Shown piece by piece: positions 1-10,228 of a stretch of 64,000 nucleotides of DNA. The stretch is from Macrostomum hystrix (Eukaryota; Platyhelminthes; Macrostomidae), in NCBI GenBank assembly GCA_950097015.1, contig CATNEN010000033.1:4428501-4492500 (forward strand), read 5' to 3'. A program made the position numbers and the translations under genes. Within the stretch, counting starts at the first letter, position 1. Each line of letters begins with the position of its first letter. The notes below the pieces were generated by a model that saw nothing but the letters and a program-made list of their open reading frames with translations, searched no databases and was not told the origin of the DNA.

Positions 1-2112
1 GTTTAGCCATGATTCAGACTCTGGTTTAGCCATGATTCAGACTCTAGTTTAGCCATGATTCAGACTCTAGTTTAGCCATGATTCAGACTCTGGTTTAGCC
101 ATGATTCAGACTCTAGTTTAGCCATGATTCAGACTCTAGTTTAGCCATGATTCAGACTCTGGTTTAGCCATGATTCAGACTCTAGTTTAGCCATGATTCA
201 GACTCTAGTTTAGCCATGATTCAGACTCTAGTTTAGCCATGATTCAGACTCTGGTTTAGCCATGATTCAGACTCTATTTTAGCCATGATTCAGACTCTAG
301 TTTAGCCATGATTCAGACGCTGGTTTAGCCATGATTCAGACGCTGGTTTAGCCATGATTGAAACTCTGGTTTTGCCATGATTCAGACGCTGGTTTAGCCA
401 TGATTCAAACTCTGGTTTAGCCATGATTCAGACTCTGGTTTAGCCATGATTCAGACTCTAGTTTAGCCATGATTCAGACTCTAGTTTAGCCATGATTCAG
501 ACTCTGGTTTTGCCATGATTCAGACTCTAGTTTAGCCATGATTCAGACTCTAGTTTAGCCATGATTCAGACTCTGGTTTAGCCATGATTCAGACTCTAGT
601 TTAGCCATGATTCAGACTCTGGTTTAGCCATGATTCAGACTCTATTTTAGCCATGATTCAGACTCTAGTTTAGCCATGATTCAGACGCTGGTTTAGCCAT
701 GATTCAGACGCTGGTTTAGCCATGATTGAAACTCTGGTTTTGCCATGATTCAGACGCTGGTTTAGCCATGATTGAAACTCTAGTTTAGCCATGATTCAGA
801 CTCTAGTTTAGCCATGATTCAGACTCTGGTTTAGCCATGATTCAGACTCTAGTTTAGCCATGATTCAGACTCTGGTTTAGCCATGATTCAGACTCTAGTT
901 TAGCCATGATTGAGACTCTAGTTTAGCCATGATTCAGACTCTGGTTTAGCCATGATTCAGACTCTAGTTTAGCCATGATTCAGACTCTGGTTTAGCCATG
1001 ATTCAGACTCTAGTTTAGCCATGATTCAGACTCTAGTTTAGCCATGATTCAGACTCTGGTTTAGCCATGATTCAGACGCTGGTTTAGCCATGATTCAAAC
1101 TCTGGTGTAGCCAATATTCAAACTCTGGTTTAGCCATGATTCAAACTCTGGTTTAGCCATGAATTAGACGCTGGTTTAGCCATGATTCAGACGCTGGTTT
1201 AGCCATGATTGAAACTCTGGTTTAGCCATGATTCAAACTCTGGTTTAGCCATGATTCAGACACTGGTTTAGCCATGATTCAGACTCTAGTTTAGCCATGA
1301 TTCAGACTCTAGTTTAGCCATGATTCAGACTCTGGTTTAGCCATGATTCAGACTCTAGTTTAGCCATGATTCAGACTCTAGTTTAGCCATGATTCAGACT
1401 CTGGTTTAGCCATGATTCAGACTCTAGTTTAGCCATGATTCAGACTCTAGTTTAGCCATGATTCAGACTCTGGTTTAGCCATGATTCAGACTCTAGTTTA
1501 GCCATGATTCAGACTCTGGTTTAGCCATGATTCAGACTCTAGTTTAGCCATGATTCAGACTCTGGTTTAGCCATGATTCAGACTCTATTTTAGCCATGAT
1601 TCAGACTCTAGTTTAGCCATGATTCAGACGCTGGTTTAGCCATGATTCAGACGCTGGTTTAGCCATGATTGAAACTCTGGTTTTGCCATGATTCAGACGC
1701 TGGTTTAGCCATGATTCAAACTCTGGTTTAGCCATGATTCAGACTCTGGTTTAGCCATGATTCAGACTCTAGTTTAGCCATGATTCAGACTCTAGTTTAG
1801 CCATGATTCAGACTCTGGTTTAGCCATGATTCAGACTCTAGTTTAGCCATGATTCAGACTCTAGTTTAGCCATGATTCAGACTCTGGTTTAGCCATGATT
1901 CAGACTCTAGTTTAGCCATGATTCAGACTCTGGTTTAGCCATGATTCAGACTCTAGTTTAGCCATGATTCAGACTCTAGTTTAGCCATGATTCAGACTCT
2001 GGTTTAGCCATGATTCAGACTCTAGTTTAGCCATGATTCAGACTCTAGTTTTGCCATGATTCAGACTCTGGTTTAGCCATGATTCAGACTCTATTTTTGC
2101 AATGATTCAAAC
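1..2112. repeat. 23-bp satellite array A (left)
   Basis: About 91 head-to-tail copies of a 23-bp unit beginning GTTTAGCCATGATTCAGACT and ending CTG or CTA. Common variants are GACGCTG, TTGAAACTC, CTATTTTAG and GGTTTTGCC. Unit length is almost constant. The array is cut by the window edge on the left and degrades at 2090-2112 into unique sequence. Variant blocks recur at multiples of 23 bp; for example the TTGAAACTCTGGTTTTGCC variant at 360 and 728 is 368 bp (16 units) apart. Every frame is broken by TAG in GTTTAG or by other stops, so it is not coding. Confidence 0.97.
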
Positions 2113-2768
2113 TCAGGTGTGCTATGATTTATGATATTTTATTTACGAAATGAAAAAAATAAATTAAAATAGTCTTCAATCACTACTGGCTGAAAATTTG
2201 TCTAAAATGATTTGACGCAGTGCAGAATCGAACCCTAGCCTAGCCTATAACCTATTCCTAGTGCCTACACATCGGCTATTCCGACTGTTGGTTAGTGGGT
2301 GCAAAAATCAGCCTTATAAAATGAATTCTCAAAGTTCTGGCTTTGTACAATGAAGTGAGAAAATAGAGTACACTCAGTCTCGCGGTTGGTTGTGTACATT
2401 TATTTCCAATTTGTCTCCAGAGTGCAGGCTTCAAATTCAATCAGCTAGGGGTTGTTGCGCAATTTGACGATGCAATTCTAATTCAGCGGCAGTGAGTAAA
2501 ATTCTCAATAGGCCAAGATGGTTTGACCTTTGAAAAAATCATGTTTTTCGAATATTTAATCCCCTTGGCAATGGAATTAAGCTTAATAAAAATACGTGTA
2601 TAATTGTCCCCATATTTGGCATCTTTTGGTCAAGAAATGGTGAAAATCGGTTGAGCCGTTCGGGAGAAAATCAATTACAAGCAAGCAAGCAACCAAGCAA
2701 CCAAGCAACCATTTCATTTTTAGTATAGTGGAGCAAGCAAGCAAGATTTTCATTTTTAGTATATTAGA
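2094..2768. repeat. ~675-bp flank, first copy of a direct duplication
   Basis: Unique AT-rich sequence that reappears at 9526-10200 at a fixed offset of 7432 bp, with no difference that I could see. It contains a tRNA-like stretch on the minus strand, a GAAAATCGGTTGAGCCGTTC motif near 2642 of the kind often seen near 3' ends of RTE-type LINEs and related SINEs in invertebrates (known in general, not searched here), and a tail of AAGC/AACC repeats at 2680-2755. After 2768 the two copies diverge abruptly. Either a transposon-derived segment or part of a larger duplication that includes the adjacent satellite. Confidence 0.85.
2219..2288 (-). other. tRNA-like sequence (SINE-type promoter remnant)
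   Basis: On the minus strand the sequence has an A-box-like TAGCCGATGTG followed about 45 bases later by a B-box-like GGGTTCGATTC. The arms do not fold into a full tRNA cloverleaf, so this looks like a tRNA-derived retroposon head or tRNA pseudogene and not a working tRNA gene. The LINE-like tail motif downstream lies on the opposite strand, so the two may not belong to a single SINE. Confidence 0.45.
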
Positions 2769-2862
2769 CTAGCAAGTTTTGCCCCCTTCGGGGAGCAGAA
2801 ATACTTTTAATTCGTCTAGTATATACTTTTTAGCAGCTGAATTTACAGCTTTTTAAAGCTAC
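2769..2862. other. junction between flank copy 1 and 18-bp array
   Basis: Unique sequence including GCAAGTTTTGCCCCCTTCGG. No gene is visible. It is absent from the second copy of the duplication, where unrelated sequence follows position 10200. Confidence 0.5.
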
Positions 2863-4283
2863 AATGATCCCCCAGTTGACAATGATCCCCCAGTTGACAA
2901 TGATCCCCCAGTTGACAATGATCCCCCAGTTAACAAAGATCCCCCAGTTCACAATGATCCCCCAGTTGATGAAGTCTCCCCATTGATGATGATCCCCAGT
3001 TAACAATGTTCTTCCATTTGACAATGTTCCCCCAGTTGACAATGATCCCCAGTTGATGATGATCACCCAGTTGACAATGATCCCCCAGTTGAAAATGATC
3101 CCCCAGTTGACAATGATCCCCCATTTGACAATGATCCCCCAGTTGACAATGATCCCCCAGTTAACAAAGATCCCCCAGTTCACAATGATCCCCCAGTTGA
3201 TGAAGTCTCCCCATTGATGATGATCCCCAGTTAACAATGTTCCTCCATTTGACAATGTTCCCCCAGTTAACAATGATCCCCCAGTTGATGATGATCACCC
3301 AGTTGACAATGATCCCCCAGTTGACAATGATCCCCCAGTTGACAATGATCCCCCAGTTGACAATGATCCCCCAGTTGACAATGATCCCCCAGTTAATGAT
3401 GATCCCCCAGTTGAAAATGATCCCCCAGTTGACAATGATCCCCCAGTTGAGAATGATCCCCCAGTTGACAATGATCCCCCAGTTAACAAAGATCCCCCAG
3501 TTCACAATGATCCCCCAGTTGATGAAGTCTCCCCATTGATGATGATCCCTAGTTAACAATGTTCCTCCAGTTGACAATGTTCCCCCAGTTGACAATGATC
3601 CCCCAGTTGATGATGATCCCCCAGTTGACAATGATCCCCCAGTTGACAATGATCCCCCAGTTGACAATGATCCCCCAGTTGACAATGATCCCGCCGGTTG
3701 ACAACGATCCCACAGTTGACAATGAACCCCCAGTTGACAATGATCCCCCAGTTGATGATGATCCCCCAGTTGACAATGATATCCCAGTTGACAATGATCC
3801 CCCAGTTGACAATGAACCCCCAGTTGACAACGATCCCCCAGTTGACAATGATCCCCCAGTTGACAATGATCCCCCAGTTGACAATGATCCCACAGTATAC
3901 AATGATCCCCCAGTTGACAAAGATCCCCAGTTCTCAATGATCCCCCAGTTGATGATGATCCCCAGTTGATGATGATTCCCCAGTTGACAATTATCCCCCA
4001 GTTGACCATTACCCCCCACTTGACAATGATCTCTCAGTTCACAATGATCCCCCAGTTGACAATGAACCCCCAGTTGACAATGAACCCCCAGTTGACAAAG
4101 ATCCCCCAGTTGACAATGATCCCCCATTTGACAATGATCCCCCAGTTGACAATGATCCCCCAGTTGACAATGATCCCCCGGTTGACATTGATCCCCCAGT
4201 CGACAATTATCCCCCAGTTTACCATGATCCCCCAGTTCACCATGATCCCCATTTTGATGATGACTCCCCAGTTGACGTTGATT
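2863..4283. repeat. 18-bp minisatellite (CCCCCAGTTGACAATGAT)
   Basis: About 78 copies of an 18-bp unit, CCCCCAGTTGACAATGAT, with variants GTTGATGATGAT, GTTAACAAAGAT, GTTCACAATG and GAACCCCC. The unit length is a multiple of three and many copies lack stops, so long repetitive reading frames exist on both strands; these are a by-product of the repeat. A block of several variants (AACAAAG, TTCACAATG, GATGAAGTCTCCCC, TTGATGATGATCCC) occurs at about 2932, 3171 and 3483, showing duplication of multi-unit blocks. Confidence 0.97.
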
Positions 4284-4291
4284 TTTCAAAC

Positions 4292-7200
4292 AGGTTAGCC
4301 AAGATTCAAACTCAGGTTTCGCCATGTTTTTAAACCCTGGTGGGCTATGATTCAAACTCTCGTTTTGCCATGATTCAGACTCTGGTTGGCTATGATTCAA
4401 ACTCTGGTTTAGCCATGATTCAGACGCTGGTTTAGCCATGATTCAGACGCTGGTTTAGCCATGATTGAAACTCTGGTTTAGCCATGATTCAAACTCTGGT
4501 TTAGCCATGATTCAGACTCTAGTTTAGCCATGATTCAGACTCTGGTTTAGCCATGATTCAGACTCTAGTTTAGCCATGATTCAGACTCTGGTTTAGCCAT
4601 GATTCAGACTCTAGGTTTAGCCATGATTCAGACTCTGGTTTAGCCATGATTCAGACTCTATTTTAGCCATGATTCAGACTATGGTTTAGCCATGATTCAG
4701 ACTCCAGTTTTGCCATGATTCAGACTCTGGTTTAGCCATGATTCAGACTCTGGTTTAGCCATGATTCAGACTATGGTTAAGCCATGATTCAGACTCTGGT
4801 TTAGCCATGATTCAGACTCTAGTTTAGCCATGATTCAGACTCTGGTTTAGCCATGATTCAGACTCTATTTTAGCCATGATTCAGACTATGGTTTAGCCAT
4901 GATTCAGACTCCAGTTTTGCCATGATTCAGACTCTGGTTTAGCCATGATTCAGACTCTGGTTAGCCATGATTCAGACTCTGGTTAAGCCATGATTCAGAC
5001 TCTGGTTTAGCCATGATTCAGACGCTGGTTAGCCATGATTCAGACTCTAGTTTAGCCATGATTCAGACTCTGGTTTAGCCATGATTCAGACTCTAGTTTA
5101 GCCATGATTCAGACTCCAGTTTTGCCATGATTCAGACTCTGGTTTAGCCATGATTCAGACTCTGGTTTAGCCATGATTCAGACTCTGGTTAAGCCATGAT
5201 TCAGACTCTGGTTTAGCCATGATTCAGACGCTGGTTTAGCCATGATTCAGACTCTAGTTTAGCCATGATTCAGACTCTGGTTTAGCCATGATTCAGACTC
5301 TGGTTTAGCCATGATTCAGACTCTAGTTTAGCCATGATTCAGACTCTAGTTTAGCCATGATTCAGACTCTGGTTTAGCCATGATTCAGACTCTATTTTAG
5401 CCATGATTCAGACTATGGTTTAGCCATGATTCAGACTCCAGTTTTGCCATGATTCAGACTCTGGTTTAGCCATGATTCAGACTCTGGTTTAGCCATGATT
5501 CAGACTATGGTTAAGCCATGATTCAGACTCTGGTTTAGCCATGATTCAGACTCTAGTTTAGCCATGATTCAGACTCTGGTTTAGCCATGATTCAGACTCT
5601 ATTTTAGCCATGATTCAGACTATGGTTTAGCCATGATTCAGACTCCAGTTTTGCCATGATTCAGACTCTGGTTTAGCCATGATTCAGACTCTGGTTTAGC
5701 CATGATTCAGACTCTGGTTAAGCCATGATTCAGACTCTGGTTTAGCCATGATTCAGACGCTGGTTTAGCCATGATTCAGACTCTAGTTTAGCCATGATTC
5801 AGACTCTGGTTTAGCCATGATTCAGACTCTAGTTTAGCCATGATTCAGACTCCAGTTTTGCCATGATTCAGACTCTGGTTTAGCCATGATTCAGACTCTG
5901 GTTTAGCCATGATTCAGACTCTGGTTAAGCCATGATTCAGACTCTGGTTTAGCCATGATTCAGACTCTGGTTTAGCCATGATTCAGACTCTAGTTTAGCC
6001 ATGATTCAGACTCTGGTTTAGCCATGATTCAGACTCTAGTTTAGCCATGATTCAGACTCTGGTTTAGCCATGATTCAGACTCTAGTTTAGCCATGATTCA
6101 GACTCTGGTTTAGCCATGATTCAGACTCTATTTTAGCCATGATTCAGACTATGGTTTAGCCATGATTCAGACTCCAGTTTTGCCATGATTCAGACTCTGG
6201 TTTAGCCATGATTCAGACTCTGGTTTAGCCATGATTCAGACTATGGTTAAGCCATGATTCAGACTCTGGTTTAGCCATGATTCAGACTCTAGTTTAGCCA
6301 TGATTCAGACTCTGGTTTAGCCATGATTCAGACTCTATTTTAGCCATGATTCAGACTATGGTTTAGCCATGATTCAGACTCCAGTTTTGCCATGATTCAG
6401 ACTCTGGTTTAGCCATGATTCAGACTCTGGTTTAGCCATGATTCAGACTCTGGTTAAGCCATGATTCAGACTCTGGTTTAGCCATGATTCAGACGCTGGT
6501 TTAGCCATGATTCAGACTCTAGTTTAGCCATGATTCAGACTCTGGTTTAGCCATGATTCAGACTCTAGTTTAGCCATGATTCAGACTCCAGTTTTGCCAT
6601 GATTCAGACTCTGGTTTAGCCATGATTCAGACTCTGGTTTAGCCATGATTCAGACTCTGGTTAAGCCATGATTCAGACTCTGGTTTAGCCATGATTCAGA
6701 CGCTGGTTTAGCCATGATTCAGACTCTAGTTTAGCCATGATTCAGACTCTGGTTTAGCCATGATTCAGACTCTGGTTTAGCCATGATTCAGACTCTAGTT
6801 TAGCCATGATTCAGACTCTAGTTTAGCCATGATTCAGACTCTGGTTTAGCCATGATTCAGACTCTATTTTAGCCATGATTCAGACTATGGTTTAGCCATG
6901 ATTCAGACTCCAGTTTTGCCATGATTCAGACTCTGGTTTAGCCATGATTCAGACTCTGGTTTAGCCATGATTCAGACTATGGTTAAGCCATGATTCAGAC
7001 TCTGGTTTAGCCATGATTCAGACTCTAGTTTAGCCATGATTCAGACTCTGGTTTAGCCATGATTCAGACTCTATTTTAGCCATGATTCAGACTATGGTTT
7101 AGCCATGATTCAGACTCCAGTTTTGCCATGATTCAGACTCTGGTTTAGCCATGATTCAGACTCTGGTTTAGCCATGATTCAGACTCTGGTTAAGCCATGA

Positions 7201-9544
7201 TTCAGACTCTGGTTTAGCCATGATTCAGACGCTGGTTTAGCCATGATTCAGACTCTAGTTTAGCCATGATTCAGACTCTGGTTTAGCCATGATTCAGACT
7301 CTAGTTTAGCCATGATTCAGACTCCAGGTTTAGCCATGATTCAGAACTCTGGTTTAGCCATGATTCAGACTCTGGTTTAGCCATGATTCAGACTCTGGTT
7401 AGCCATGATTCAGACTCTAGGTTTAGCCATGATTCAGACTCTGGTTTAGCCATGATTCAGACTCTGGTTTAGCCATGATTCAGACTCTAGGTTTAGCCAT
7501 GATTCAGACTCTAGTTTAGCCATGATTCAGACTATGGTTTAGCCATGATTCAGACTCCTAGTTTAGCCATGATTCAGACTCTGTTTAGCCATGATTCAGA
7601 CTCTGGTTTAGCCATGATTCAGACTCTAGGTTAGCCATGATTCAGACTCTGGTTTAGCCATGATTCAGACTCTGCTTTAGCCATGATTCAGACTCTGGTT
7701 TAGCCATGATTCAGACTCTGGTTAGCCATGATTCAGAACTCTGGTTTAGCCATGATTCAAACTCTGGTTTAGCCATGATTCAGACGCTGGTTTAGCCATG
7801 ATTCAGACTCTGGTTTAGCCATGATTCAGACTCTGGTTTAGCCATGATTCAGACTCTGGTTTAGCCATGATTCAGACTCTAGGTTAAGCCATGATTCAGA
7901 CTCTGGTTTAGCCATGATTCAGACTCTAGTTTTAGCCATGATTCAGACTCTAGGTTTAGCCATGATTCAGACTCTAGTTTAGCCATGATTCAGACTCTGG
8001 TTTAGCCATGATTCAGACTCTGGTTTAGCCATGATTCAGACTCTGGTTTAGCCATGATTCAGACTCTGGTTTAGCCATGATTCAGACTCTGGTTTAGCCA
8101 TGATTCAGACTCTGGTTAAGCCATGATTCAGACTCTGGTTTAGCCATGATTCAGAACTCTGGTTTAGCCATGATTCAGACGCTGGTTTAGCCATGATTCA
8201 GACTCTAGTTTAGCCATGATTCAGACTCTGGTTTAGCCATGATTCAGACTCTAGTTTAGCCATGATTCAGACTCTGGTTTAGCCATGATTCAGACTCTAT
8301 TTTAGCCATGATTCAGACTATAGGTTTAGCCATGATTCAGACTCTAGTTTAGCCATGATTCAGACTCTGGTTTAGCCATGATTCAGACTCTGGTTTAGCC
8401 ATGATTCAGACTCTGGTTAAGCCATGATTCAGACTCTAGGTTTAGCCATGATTCAGAATCTGGTTAGCCATGATTCAGACTCTGGTTTAGCCATGATTCA
8501 AACTCTGGTTAAGCCATGATTCAAACTCTGGTTTAGCCAATGATTCAAACTCTGGCTTTAGCCATGATTCAGACGCTGGTTTAGCCATGATTCAGACGCT
8601 GGTTAGCCATGATTCAAACTCTGGTTTAGCCATGATTCAAACTCTGGTTTAGCCATGATTCAGACGCTGGTTTAGCCATGATTCAGACTCTGGTTTAGCC
8701 ATGATTCAGACTCTAGGTTTAGCCATGATTCAGACTCTGGTTAGCCATGATTCAGACTCTGGTTTAGCCATGATTCAGACTCTAGTTTAGCCATGATTCA
8801 GACTCTGGTTTAGCCATGATTCAGACTCTGGTTAAGCCATGATTCAGACTCTAGTTTAGCCATGATTCAGAACTCTAGTTTAGCCATGATTCAGACTCTG
8901 GTTTAGCCATGATTCAGACTCTAGTTTAGCCATGATTCAGACTCTGGTTTAGCCATGATTCAGACTCTAGGTTAGCCATGATTCAGACTCTGGTTTAGCC
9001 ATGATTCAGACTCTATTTTAGCCATGATTCAGACTCTAGTTTAGCCATGATTCAGACGCTGGTTTAGCCATGATTCAGACGCTGGTTTAGCCATGATTGA
9101 AACTCTGGTTTAGCCATGATTCAGACGCTGGTTTAGCCATGATTCAAACTCTGGTTTAGCCATGATTCAGACTCTGGTTTAGCCATGATTCAGACTCTAG
9201 TTTAGCCATGATTCAGACTCTAGTTTAGCCATGATTCAGACTCTGGTTTAGCCATGATTCAGACTCTAGGTTTAGCCATGATTCAGACTCTAGTTTAGCC
9301 ATGATTCAGACTCTGGTTTAGCCATGATTCAGACTCTAGTTTAGCCATGATTCAGACTCTGGTTTAAGCCATGATTCAGACTCTAGGTTTAGCCATGATT
9401 CAGACTCTAGTTTAGCCATGATTCAGACTCTGGTTTAGCCATGATTCAGACTCTAGTTTAAGCCATGATTCAGACTCTAGTTTTGCCATGATTCAGACTC
9501 TGGTTTAGCCATGATTCAGACTCTATTTTTGCAATGATTCAAAC
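4292..9544. repeat. 23-bp satellite array B (right)
   Basis: About 228 copies of the same 23-bp unit as array A. From about 4430 to 7320 the array has a clear higher-order structure: the CTATGGTTAAGCC variant occurs at 4771, 5505, 6241 and 6977, that is every 734-736 bp (32 x 23 = 736). From about 7320 to 9480 many units carry single-base insertions or losses (TCTAGGTTTAG, GAACTCTGG, GGTTAGCC), unlike the rest. The right end is the same as that of array A. Confidence 0.97.
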
Positions 9545-10200
9545 TCAGGTGTGCTATGATTTATGATATTTTATTTACGAAATGAAAAAAATAAATTAAA
9601 ATAGTCTTCAATCACTACTGGCTGAAAATTTGTCTAAAATGATTTGACGCAGTGCAGAATCGAACCCTAGCCTAGCCTATAACCTATTCCTAGTGCCTAC
9701 ACATCGGCTATTCCGACTGTTGGTTAGTGGGTGCAAAAATCAGCCTTATAAAATGAATTCTCAAAGTTCTGGCTTTGTACAATGAAGTGAGAAAATAGAG
9801 TACACTCAGTCTCGCGGTTGGTTGTGTACATTTATTTCCAATTTGTCTCCAGAGTGCAGGCTTCAAATTCAATCAGCTAGGGGTTGTTGCGCAATTTGAC
9901 GATGCAATTCTAATTCAGCGGCAGTGAGTAAAATTCTCAATAGGCCAAGATGGTTTGACCTTTGAAAAAATCATGTTTTTCGAATATTTAATCCCCTTGG
10001 CAATGGAATTAAGCTTAATAAAAATACGTGTATAATTGTCCCCATATTTGGCATCTTTTGGTCAAGAAATGGTGAAAATCGGTTGAGCCGTTCGGGAGAA
10101 AATCAATTACAAGCAAGCAAGCAACCAAGCAACCAAGCAACCATTTCATTTTTAGTATAGTGGAGCAAGCAAGCAAGATTTTCATTTTTAGTATATTAGA
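9526..10200. repeat. ~675-bp flank, second copy of the direct duplication
   Basis: Same sequence as 2094-2768 as far as I could read it. It stops at 10200, 28 bp upstream of the beta-catenin exon, so it lies in the intron (or gap) immediately before that exon. It includes a second copy of the minus-strand tRNA-like segment at 9651-9720. Confidence 0.85.
9651..9720 (-). other. tRNA-like sequence, second copy
   Basis: Duplicate of the tRNA-like segment at 2219-2288, same strand, 7432 bp away. It carries the same A-box-like and B-box-like motifs and no full cloverleaf. Confidence 0.45.
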
Positions 10201-10228
10201 TTACGTTGTTTAATATACCCCACCTCAG

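Noticed and set aside
1-9544. CRISPR array
   Set aside because: Units are contiguous tandem copies without unique spacers, in an animal genome.
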